DNA from: Aphanomyces cochlioides
Taxonomy: Eukaryota; Oomycota; Saprolegniomycetes; Saprolegniales; Verrucalvaceae
DNA: 64,000 nt
Assembly: GCA_019828595.1 (NCBI GenBank)
Contig: JAHQRK010000002.1
Coordinates: 124,001-188,000 of the forward strand
Direction: 5' to 3'
The notes beneath the pieces are model-generated. The model saw nothing but the letters and a program-made list of their open reading frames with translations. It made no database searches and had not been told where the DNA came from. Both the position numbers and the translations under genes were made by a program. This document shows positions 55,441 to 64,000 of this stretch, one piece after another; positions within the stretch are counted from its first letter, which is position 1; each line of letters begins with the position of its first letter.

Positions 55441-57256
55441 CTACACTGGTCCATAAAGAAAGTCCCATATTTTGACTTGATTAAAGTATACTTGTGTCTA
55501 AAAAGTAACTTAATGTTTGTATGCAACCTTCAAAACAAATATATCAACACGAAAATATAATGCAATATTATTCTTTTACTGGGAAAGGGAATTCAAGTGT
55601 TCAAGTCCGCGGTTGAAGATTGATTGATCACACTTGACATTGAACGTCGTCAAATCCTCGATGGCATCTTTTCTCAAATGGGGGATCTTGTAATCGTTGC
55701 CACCATTGACTTCAATCGACATCTCCATAACTTTTTGCAGTGATATGAAGTTTTTCGAAAGAGTCTCACAAGGCAGCTCATTAAAGGAGCTTTCAACAGC
55801 ATCAACAAGTTCCTCGATCGTTCGAGTACACTCTTGATACTGAAGACTTTGAATAGCGTTAAAATAACCTAAGTCTAAAACATTAAAGTCTGGACTCTGT
55901 GGGGGCTAATTTGCCGCCTCGATCCCTTCAATGCCATGCAGCTTCAACGTCTTTGTCGTCACACACTTATGCGGACTCGCGTTGTCTTGCTGGAGAAATA
56001 TCTTCCCATTTGGTCTCGGACGGGAAATTTGGCCTTGATTGCGGGAATAAACTTGTCAAAAATCATAGCTTGGTACGTGTCAGAGTTGACTGGTTGCAAC
56101 GACAAAACAGGACCGCCTTGGCACGGTTCTTGCTACCACGCTTGGCAAGAGTAGTCTTAACAAAAGGCCAGAGGCCAATCTTCCCGTCAAAAATCTTCTT
56201 CTTGGTATAGTCGTAACGAGGGCGTGTAACCGCGGCCAAAAACATCACTTTTGTCACAAAGCGTCTTGACTTTCCAGAGCGGCGCGGGACAACTTCGTCG
56301 TCATAGGTGTAAATCCTTCTTTTAACCTTCGTCAAGAAAAACCACTTTTCATCGATATGCACGAACGAGGGCATATTGACGAAGGCGTGGTTTTCTCTCG
56401 TCGAAGGTTGCAGAAATGACATTGCATGGCGGAGCCTTCTTTCGGTGTGGACTTCACTCAAACTTGGCTTCAAATAGCTTAACCGTCCCTTCAAGCGTTT
56501 GCCTATGCGAATGAGAGTTGTTTTTGGAACTCCTGAGTGCTCTGCAAGTGATCGAAGCGTCTGCCGATCTTGCATTTCTGTCCCCTTCACATCTTGTTCG
56601 ATCTTCTCGGGCAAGTGGATTTTCTAACGTCCAAAATTGCCTAAAATATTAAAACTGTTAGAATTGAATTCTCTTTTACACAATATTTATAATCAAAATA
56701 TCGAATTTCAGAAGTAATACCTGCCATTTTGTTGAAGATGTCCGCGAGCGCACCGCCGCGAAGAATCGAGCGCCGAGCGCGGACCCACACACGAGATATT
56801 GTTTTCCAATGAAGTTGAAACACACGAGCAGTGTCGGAATGTGCACCATGCGGGAGTTGACCGTCGACGGATGGCACTAGGAGCGCCTCGTAGATGGCTC
56901 GCCGCTCGTCGGCGTTGAGCTTTCGATGGCCTTGTTTGGGCCCGGCTGACGCCTACATGACGAGCGAAGGTTTGGGAGACATTGACTTGAGCAGTAAGGT
57001 GTCTTGCACTTGGAAAGGAGAGGCGAAGTTGAGAAATGAACTGCCACCGTAAAGTTTTATTGCTTTACGCTGTGGACCATGAACTTTGAATGGCCATAGC
57101 TCTGCCGTCCTTGGGAGTTGGAATGATCAAAAACTAGCCAATCAAAGACGAGATTTCGCGCTGTTTGATAAGCCAATCAGCACCTAGATTCCGTGTGAAT
57201 TAGAAAAATCCCATCAATCAAAAGTCAAATGGTACTTTCATTATGGACCAGAGTAG
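55441..57256 (-). mobile_element. Mariner-like transposon with long TIRs
   Basis: TA lies on both sides (55439-55440, 57257-57258). The inverted ends of about 40 bp begin CTACACTGGTCCATAAAG on the left and CTACTCTGGTCCATAATG on the right (complement) and stay similar for some 40 bases. Length is 1816 bp. It contains one transposase gene on the minus strand. Confidence 0.88.
55576..56958 (-). pseudogene. Mariner-like transposase (plant-MLE-type signature), broken
   Basis: From ATG 56958 a TAG follows at once, then KLNADERRAIYEALL and a Trp/Arg-rich segment to NKMAG. An 87-bp GT-AG intron seems to precede GNFGR, followed by another TAG. The main ORF (56614-56063) has the HTH (TLRSLAEHSGVPKTTLIR) and first Asp (VHIDEKWFF). 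The next frame has QQDNASPH (second Asp), an in-frame TAG at 55906-55908, and SPDFNVLDLGYF (third Asp), the signature of plant-type mariner-like elements. It ends at TAA 55576-55578. Confidence 0.82.
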
Positions 57257-57946
57257 TACAAATTTGGTACAACGGGTATACTGATCTCAAGTCAAGCGTA
57301 GAAGAAATCATTCTCTTGGGTGTGATTTTTGAGAATCACATTTTCCTCAATGTGAACTATCATGCATTCTCGTGTATAAGGAATCTATATTGAAAATAAT
57401 GATGGAAGCATTTCAGAGCAAATGTGATTCAGCTTTATCACTTTTTTTCGTAACACCTTATTGGTTAAAACTTTAAGAATTGACTTGGACATAAGGATAG
57501 AATATGTTCATGACTAGTGCTGTAGGACACCTTAAACTATTTCTGTTTGTGAAATACAACTAGATTTCCCATCTACCTAAGCGTGTTTGATATTTCAACT
57601 TAACGCAAGCCGCATTTGTGCATATTCATCCAGTTGTAGAAGCAAATGTCATTTTCAAGTAATGATGGCGCGGCTCCCTGGGGTCTGACGCACTTCCACA
57701 CGTTGGAAGTACACGATTAAATATTATACTTTATTGATTAAAACATATTTCATCAACTTCCGTCCTCAACGACGAGTCGTCAACTCGCTTGGATTGTTTC
57801 TCCACTAGAAATTAATGCGCCTTTTACACTGTGCATTTCACGTCAACACTTGATTTTAGCTCAAACACTAATCGAGAATTTTTTGGAGCTTAGTTCTACG
57901 TAAGAAAATGTGATATGATTGACTAAATATTACTTCCCCTTGCAGT
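57257..57946. other. AT-rich stretch, no gene seen
   Basis: Lies between the mariner-like element and the Crypton fragment. No coding or repeat structure is supported. Confidence 0.45.
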
Positions 57947-58925
57947 CAGTCCACTTTGCGAATGGAGAGCAAGATGAACCGCGAAGAAGCGGCCTCAACC
58001 GCGTCGGACCACAAACTCGAAAGGGATACGAAAGTGGCATACGCAAAATCGTGAAGTGGATTCGAGATAATGGTAAGAAAGACCAACTTCTTCATTGCAT
58101 CTTACGTACATGCAAACAGATAATACCCACTTGCTCTCAAGTGACGAAATAGATCTCGATCAATTTCAATATTCCGACTTTTTGGAGTTTCTGGAGCATT
58201 GTGTGCGCACATCTACTCTTGCTGTCGGTACACTCTCGGGATATCGTAGTGCAATAAAATTCGTGTATAAATCAAACGAGAAACCACTGCCACATGAATA
58301 CGGCGACGATATGTAAGAGGTTTTTCTAGGTAAAGGACCATAAGCAATAGATTAGCATAAAGCGACTAATCGCTACCGATACACAAACTGGCAGTCGCAG
58401 GGAGACTGGAAAACGACCCTTGACTTTGTCGTCCTATGAAAAGGCATGCTCGACATCGATATGTCCGAATGACAATGGTTTTTCTCACCTCTTTCTCATT
58501 CGGACCTGGAATCTTATGTGTCGGTCACAATCTATAGAGACTATTCGACTGGAACATATATCATGGGAGGATGATTGCTTTGGTGTTACCATTTTCCAAA
58601 ACAAAACCAACCAAGAGGGAACGAAACCGAAAGTGCCACGTCATTATGTCGTGCTGGCGTTAGCAATCTACCTGGCTTCTTCTCCTGGTCTCATGAATGG
58701 CCACATCAGTTTGTGCGTCGGCGGCCTGGCGCCTTTGGTGGCTCGGTAATGTTGCAGAGTCATCCGCCATGTCATACAATCGATCCAAAATGGGACTTGA
58801 CGAAACCTCAGGCCAGAATCTTTTGTGACTGGAAATGGTTGATGAACAACCTCGTTGAATTCTACAAGCAACAAAAAGGAGGTGAGTTCTCGCCGCCGAA
58901 GCGATTGACCATGTTGTCGAGATGA
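57947..58925 (+). pseudogene. Crypton-type recombinase fragment with two mini-introns
   Basis: The N-terminal helical domain (RKGYESGIRKIVKWIRDN) is followed by a GT-AG intron at 58073-58119 (47 bp). Next come THLLSSDEIDLDQFQ and LSGYRSAIKFVYKS, a second GT-AG intron of 43 bp near 58314-58356, then IKRLIATDTQTGS, GKRPLTLSSYEKA and the first catalytic Arg (LMCRSQSIETI). The Lys region follows (VTIFQNKTNQEG). After PRH the usual VYANP segment is deleted, and the HxxR and Tyr boxes are missing. Truncated, so not active. Confidence 0.7.
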
Positions 58926-59736
58926 TGGCTGTTGCTGGGCCATGCTTGGAGCCCTTGAAAGAGAAAACAGCAGGAGCCAGAATGCGGAGGGATCCCCAAT
59001 TGAAGGTCTGAACTTTAGTCAGGCTCCTACGGGAGCTTAGAGGTCCTGCGTTCTCGCGAGAACCAACGAAGAGGAATCGTTCCAAGAAGGCAAATGTCAC
59101 GATTCTGTGAGAAAATTTGTTATTGGATAATACAGAAATCGTTTCATCCAATCGCACACACCGCCAGTCAAGTGGAAATTGACTTCTACGATTTCTGAAC
59201 ACAATACAAAGTATCAGGATTTTGCATTTTAGAAACACATCCAAACGACAAATTCTGCCAGATACATTTTGTGACCTCAATGTCATTGCGCCTTTAGAGA
59301 CTTGAACCCAGGACATCAATTTAATGGGTTTGAGATCAAGCATTCGGGCCCACAAACCTTAGATTCATGTTGATGCGTCGAAACTTTGGTCTTTTGGCCT
59401 AAAACATTAAAAATGGCCATCCTAAGTATAGTCTATGTTTCAACCAAAATTGTGAGCTTGGAATCGATTTCGAATCGAAAAGGCTTCTCTGACCTCCAAT
59501 TTGATTAACCATCAGTCAATCAGAATCGACTAGTCATCTGTTTCACGCAAAACACACCCTGACACATATGACTTATCAAATCGATTTGAAAATAACGAAA
59601 AAACGTGAATAACAAACAACTCATACAAATTTGAACTAGAGTGATTACGAGTGTGCACTTTTTGGATTTATCTGTTCTGCTCTATATTGGAAATTGTATG
59701 GCAAAAAATTATCTCGAGTTAAACAAAAAACGTGAA
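58926..59736. other. Stretch without supported gene
   Basis: A 231-codon minus ORF (58660-59355) overlaps the Crypton fragment in antisense and shows no domain; I treat it as chance. Confidence 0.4.
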
Positions 59737-60156
59737 TAGTGGGTGCTTCCTGAAAACACAATTTGTGCAAGGAACATTTTTGAAAATATAATTCATCAAG
59801 TCGTATTTTAATTACCGCTTGTGTCAACAAAAAATACAGCACAATACACGTGGTCGTGCGCGCTAGCTGGTCGTCGAACATACGTCACTCCAAGCCAGTT
59901 TTCGACTAGCCATGAAGACAATCTTGTTCCTTGCTTGGCTGAAGTACTCGAAGTCAACGCAGAAGGGCGAACGAAGCAACAAGGTTCGCGCACGTAGACA
60001 AAGCTTCAAGATCACACGCATCAGTTTGCTTGAACCGGCATGCAGCCCGTGATCAAGACTTTACAACTCCGACTGCGATCAGTCGCTGATCGTCTTCACA
60101 GGACTCGATCACGGAGCATTCAAGATCCTATTGCAGCTATTTGAGCCCGTTTATAC

Positions 60157-61036
60157 CTAGCGTTCGCCATATTCCGACTCTGTATACGCTAAGAGACTCC
60201 GTGGTGCACCACAAGGACGGCCAAGATCGATGGACACTGCGACTTGCTTGGCGTTGATGCTAGCCTGGAGAAAATCACGGGGGATAATGGCGGTTCTTTG
60301 CATGCTCTTTGGGATAACAAACTCTGTTTGCTGACTGTTTTTGCGATTCGGAAGGCGAATCATTGTGCGTGTTTTAAATGGCCATGATCTCGGCCAAGTA
60401 CGATTACCTTTGCCGAATGATGCCAAGGTGTTCTGCAGAGCCGTCCGTAGCAAATACCCAGCGTTGAAGAATGTTTGGGTAGTTGCTGATGGGCTGAAAC
60501 TCTACTTGCAGCAAACTGGCGATGCAGTAAAGCAAAACATGTTTTACAACGGGTGGACACACGACCACTACGTCAGCAACGTTTTCGTATTTTGCCCGGA
60601 TGGTACAATTGCCGCGGCTAGCATCAACGCGCCTGGCTCGGAGCACGACTCCCTCATTGCCGAAGTCACTGAAATTTATACAAAAATGTATTCAGTGTAC
60701 GATAGCTGTGGAGCACGGGTTGTTGTTGATTCAGCTTTCAGCAGTAGTCATTATGAGTTTCTCATCAAGTCAGCACAAGATTTTGAGGTCCCAAGAAATG
60801 GAAATGACAACTCAGCCGCCTCGCAGGCCACCTCGTTGCGACAGTCTGCCGAATGGGGAATGCGCGCGCTTAAAGGTGCATTTCCAAGACTCAAGGACCG
60901 ACTTGAGTGAAAGACAAGTTATTTTGCACATGCTGGCGCTGTTGTTCAATTTCAGAACACGGCTAGTCGCATAAATCAAATCACTACTGTGTTCATGCCG
61001 CACTTGAGTAGAGAAGCAAATATATTTCTCAATTAG
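60157..61036 (+). pseudogene. PIF/Harbinger transposase, element 1, broken
   Basis: The open part 60341-60910 has GRRIIVRVLNG, VWVVADGLKLYLQQTGD (Asp), NGWTHDHYVSN, INAPGSEHDSLIA (Asp), ARVVVDSAF (Asp) and AEWGMRALKGAFPRL (Glu region). The N-terminal part before 60341 is spread over frames, and after RLK the frame changes to reach LLFNFRTRLVA and MPHLSREANIF up to TAG 61036. It parallels the intact copy at 62154 throughout. Confidence 0.82.
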
Positions 61037-61277
61037 TTGTCTTTCTTATGGTTAAGGCTAAGCTTTGCGGTCAACAGTAACATGATTTCCTTGGGTTCCT
61101 CTCGTCGTTCTTCGTCACGCTTAAGAGCTTCTTCCATTCGCTGCTTTCGTTCTTACTCACGCTCTTTGCGCTCTTCTTCACGTTGTTGCCGATCTGCTAC
61201 ACGGCGTTTTTCTTCCAGAATCATTTGCATCTCCATCATACAAAGAGCAGAAGAAGACTCGTCTTGGTCGTTCAATT

Positions 61278-61790
61278 TCAAGCGTTTTGCAACGAGAGGG
61301 CGCGCTGACATAGTCGACTTCTTATGGCCGATTCGACGTAATCTCGGTGTTCAGAATAGATGTTTGTAAGAACAGCCTCGTCATCAAAGTCATAGCCGTC
61401 TGCGCGGCTTTCACCGTTGAGTGAAACAGACTCGCTCTTGCTCGATAGTATGCTGCCTGACTCTGTTGTTGTGCCCATATCAGATCGCTCTATCATTAGA
61501 CGCCGAATATGGTTTGCTCGCCGCACGTCCGGTGGGATGAGTGGGTCACCGGTTGGAATGCGTTGGCGATGGAGTGATGCGAGCTTTCGCTTGATGGAAT
61601 CTACGGTGCGTCCAAGGTTGGGTTATCGCTGCTCATTTTGTTTTAGTACTGCTTCCCATTCAAAATTGCATAGAGGCAGTGACTCTTGGAGCTGGTCAAG
61701 CAATGCGTTAACCTCATTACTTGAAAACCCGCTGTCGCGGCCAGCTTTCGACTCGTTCTTTCGCTTCGGCATGATGTTGCGAAATGACAT
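61278..61790 (-). pseudogene. Myb/SANT-like partner of PIF element 1, broken
   Basis: From about 61790 on the minus strand: MSFRNIMPKRKNESKAG, LLDQLQESLPLCNFEWEAVL, TAA near 61622, then GRTVDSIKRKLASLHRQRIP and an acidic region, ending at 61278. The 61037-61277 stretch keeps Arg/Glu-rich codons of the C-terminus in shifted frames. The partner protein in this superfamily helps the transposase reach DNA and the nucleus. Confidence 0.7.
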
Positions 61791-62153
61791 TTTTCTCTAC
61801 ATCTAAGCTCGCTGCAATGCTATGCAGTTGCTGAATTGAAGCGGTCGAGGAGGAATGCCAGGGGCGGATGAAATTTTGTGTAAATGCGAAATGTGATTTG
61901 TGTCAATTGAGCCCGAAGATCAACTTACGACAAGTTGTGGAATTTGTTTAACACAATTACAAAAAAATGCGTATTACGAGCACAAATTTGTGTTTTCATT
62001 TTCGTGGGAGGTTCCTGAAAGCACAATTTGTGTTGTGCACAAATACGTATTTTTTTAAAGGATTTTGTGTATTACAGTGCCAATGCGTTCTGAAACACAA
62101 ATCACAAAATGTGTAAATAGTCATTGCGATTTCCCCATTCGACAATCAATCCA

Positions 62154-63302
62154 ATGGTTTCGACGCTTGTTCTAATGTGCTTGCTCTTGTCCACCTTTGG
62201 TGATGGTAGACGGCTGCCAAGAAAACGTAAGCGTCTCGTGCCAACGAACAAGTATCGTCGAGATCGACGCATACCAAGATGGAGCTTGGTGCATCCAAGA
62301 ATGAGTGCATGGGCCATTCTCTTTGGGTCTGGGTGTGATCAAGCACTTATCACTTTCACTGGCTTTGACCATTGTGTATTCAGACAACTCATCAGCTTAT
62401 TTGAGCCATTGTATGCATCCCATTCGTCGTACTCCAAGTCGGGCTACCTCCACAAAATTGCTGATTGTAGGATTGGGCGACCAAGATCAATGGACGCAAC
62501 CACCTGCCTCGCGTTGTCTTTAGCTTGGACAAGGACACGAGGATCAATGATTGTTTTGTGTATGCTGTTCGGCATCACAACATCTGTATGCTCTCTCTTC
62601 TTAAAGTTTGGGCGGCGAATCATTGTCAAAGTGCTAATCCAATGTGATGAAGCTAAATTACGACTTCCAAGGAGAAATGAGGTCTACTGTGATGTCATCA
62701 AAGCTCAGTATTCATTGCTGACTAATGTTTGGGCCGTAGCGGATGGAATGAAATTATACTTACAGCAGTCTGGAGATGCCGTCATTCAAAACATGTTTTA
62801 CAATGGATGGACGCACGACCATTATGTGAGCAATGTGCTTGTGTTCTGCCCAAATGGAACAGTTGCAGCTGCTGCAATCAATGCTCCAGGATCAATGCAT
62901 GATTCTCAAATTGCTGAATGGGGTGGTGTCTACTCTAAGTTGTACACAATGTACAAGCGATTTGGAGTTGGCGTTGTCGTCGACTCGGCTTTCTGCAGCA
63001 AGAAGTACACGTTTTTGATCAAGTCAAGTCAAGACATGCAAGTTTCGAACAATCCAATGAGTTTTGTACGAGGAAATCAAGCAACATCTTTGAGGCAGTC
63101 GGCAGAATGGGGAATTCGAGCATTTCGAGGATCATTCCCACGATTGAACGACCGCCTTCTGTACGAGGAACTTGGTGAGAGGCGGATCATTATTCAAATG
63201 GCACTGCTATTGCTGAACTATCGTACCCGTCTGGTTGGTCTCAATCAAATTCAATCGACTTACATGCCTCACTTGAGTATAGAAGCGAACAACTTCTTAT
63301 AG
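62154..63302 (+). CDS. PIF/Harbinger transposase, intact
   Basis: Open frame from ATG 62154 (MVSTLVLMCLLLST) to TAG 63302, 382 residues. Basic N-terminal region (RRLPRKRKRLVPTNKYRRDRR), then FTGFDHCVFRQLISLFEP and the zinc-free HTH-like part typical of the family. Catalytic region: VWAVADGMKLYLQQSGD, INAPGSMHDSQIAEW, VGVVVDSAF and AEWGIRAFRGSFPRL, which fit the DDE residues of PIF/Harbinger. It ends MPHLSIEANNFL. Within this window it is the only DDE transposase without a break. Confidence 0.85.
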   Translation: MVSTLVLMCLLLSTFGDGRRLPRKRKRLVPTNKYRRDRRIPRWSLVHPRMSAWAILFGSGCDQALITFTGFDHCVFRQLISLFEPLYASHSSYSKSGYLHKIADCRIGRPRSMDATTCLALSLAWTRTRGSMIVLCMLFGITTSVCSLFLKFGRRIIVKVLIQCDEAKLRLPRRNEVYCDVIKAQYSLLTNVWAVADGMKLYLQQSGDAVIQNMFYNGWTHDHYVSNVLVFCPNGTVAAAAINAPGSMHDSQIAEWGGVYSKLYTMYKRFGVGVVVDSAFCSKKYTFLIKSSQDMQVSNNPMSFVRGNQATSLRQSAEWGIRAFRGSFPRLNDRLLYEELGERRIIIQMALLLLNYRTRLVGLNQIQSTYMPHLSIEANNFL

Positions 63303-63353
63303 TGATTTAATACTACTGATGCTGTTTTGCTCCTAAAATCATAGCTACTAGCG

Positions 63354-64000
63354 TCATGAACTCTTTGTGTTGTTCCCGTCGTTCACGACATTCGATTTCT
63401 CGGCGCTCTCTTTCTTCGCGTCTCTCTTCCTCGCGAAGTTTGCGTTTAAGCTCACGCTCTTCATCTCGACGAATACGTTCTTGTTCACGTATTTCTCGTT
63501 CGTCGCTTCGACGTTGTTCCTCAACATTTGCATTTCCATCATCTTGTAAATTGAGGAAGCTTGGTCTGATGAAGCGGTTTTCATCCGCTTTGACACCAAT
63601 GGACGAGCGTATTGCGTCGACAATGAGCGCTCAAAAGCATCAGACGTTTGATCTTGGTCGTCGAATTGTTGCTCAATCTCATCCGAACCTTCTTGAATCT
63701 GGCTGTTATCGCCATCGTTGTCAAGCTCGTCCCCACTGGAGAGAAGCCCTCCACCCTCCGTTCCATCCCCCATGTCCGCGCGTTCGGTCATCTTGAGGCG
63801 AATACTCTTTGCTTTTCTTACTTCTGGTGGGATATGTGGGTCGCCAGTTGGTATTTGTCTCCGGTAGAGCGAGGAGAACTTGCGCTTTATTGAATCCACT
63901 GTTCGTCCTTGACCAGGGTAACGTAACTCGTGCAATCGAAGCACGCTTTCTCATTCGGTTGTGCACAAGGGGAGTGCCTCGTCTAGTATCTCCAACAAGG
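63354..64000 (-). pseudogene. Myb/SANT-like partner of PIF element 2, partial
   Basis: On the minus strand, entering from the window edge: LLEILDEALPLCTTE, TGA at about 63945-63947 where Trp of the FEWE motif stands in copy 1, then ESVLRLHELRYPGQGRTVDSIKRKFSSL, split here as ESVLRLHEL and GRTVDSIKRKF. An acidic middle and a Lys/Glu-rich tail follow, ending at 63354. One nonsense codon and the window edge limit the call. Confidence 0.72.

Larger units (their letters stand above)
59737..62002 (+). mobile_element. PIF/Harbinger element 1, decayed
   Basis: The left end near 59737 has GGGTGCTTCCTGAAAAC, closely matching the left end of the next element (62003). The right end near 61980-62002 carries the inverted word ACAAATTTGTGTTTTCA. 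It contains a transposase (+) and a Myb/SANT-like partner ORF (-) placed tail to tail, the usual two-gene plan of PIF/Harbinger. Exact ends and target duplication are uncertain. Confidence 0.68.
62003..64000 (+). mobile_element. PIF/Harbinger element 2, runs off the window
   Basis: The left end GGGAGGTTCCTGAAAGCAC at about 62003 directly abuts element 1 in the same orientation. It contains an intact transposase and a partner ORF on the other strand that is cut by the window end. Confidence 0.72.

Noticed and set aside
58660..59355. 231-codon ORF on the minus strand
   Set aside because: Half of it is antisense to the Crypton fragment, with no domain and a Ser/Arg-rich composition typical of shadow frames.
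3138..63947. UGA read as Trp (altered genetic code)
   Set aside because: YKT6, the IQ gene and the intact TEJ copies use TGG for Trp and normal stops; TGA at Trp sites occurs only in decayed repeats.

Overview
The window looks like nuclear DNA of an oomycete, most likely of the Saprolegniales type. The evidence is a START plus FYVE-like protein family, intact single-copy genes split by very small GT-AG introns (39-50 bp in most resolved cases), Crypton-type tyrosine recombinases, PIF/Harbinger, pogo and Tc1 elements of the kind found in water moulds, and a Ty3/gypsy element with two RNase H domains. I could run no database search; all names come from motifs read in the sequence.

Layout. 1-9.14 kb is a Ty3/gypsy retrotransposon on the minus strand. 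Its left LTR is cut by the window edge. The LTRs are nearly identical, yet gag and pol carry several stops and frameshifts, and an opposite-strand ORF with a repeated Cys/His motif sits beside the 3' LTR. 10.46-12.00 kb is a Tc1/mariner element with nested (IR/DR) ends, and 12.33-14.27 kb is a pogo element. 15.0-18.1 kb holds three START(-FYVE) copies, one of them close to intact. 18.8-19.5 kb is an intact YKT6 SNARE gene. 22.0-25.1 kb is an 11-exon IQ-motif gene, and 36.6-39.8 kb is a coiled-coil gene with a Tudor-like N-terminus.

The most striking content lies between 20.6 and 55.2 kb. At least 13 copies or remnants of a modular gene family (called TEJ here, for three-exon jelly-roll-like) are interleaved with five copies or fragments of a LURP-one-related (tubby-fold) family. 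TEJ genes share two conserved intron positions: a short N-terminal beta-rich module ending in an LES...W motif, a linker exon of 73-82 nt, and a long exon ending in a module that resembles a C1q/TNF jelly roll. Two copies carry predicted membrane segments. Only four TEJ copies (20.6, 28.9, 50.9 and 53.2 kb) and one LURP-like copy (49.6 kb) look intact; the rest show every stage of decay. Duplicated blocks link the copies, including a LURP 3' end plus TEJ unit and a fragment of the 36.6-39.8 kb gene placed in front of a TEJ gene.

The right side is again rich in mobile DNA: a nested-repeat MITE (42.2-42.7 kb), a TA-flanked pogo-like MITE (43.9-44.7 kb), a decayed Crypton (46.6-48.6 kb), a tRNA-like remnant beside a 14-bp minisatellite, a mariner-like element (55.44-57.26 kb), a second, intron-containing Crypton fragment (57.9-58.9 kb), and two PIF/Harbinger copies in direct tandem (about 59.7 to beyond 64 kb). 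Because the multi-exon host genes read almost without error, I take most frameshifts in the repeated families as real decay rather than sequencing error; this is inference.
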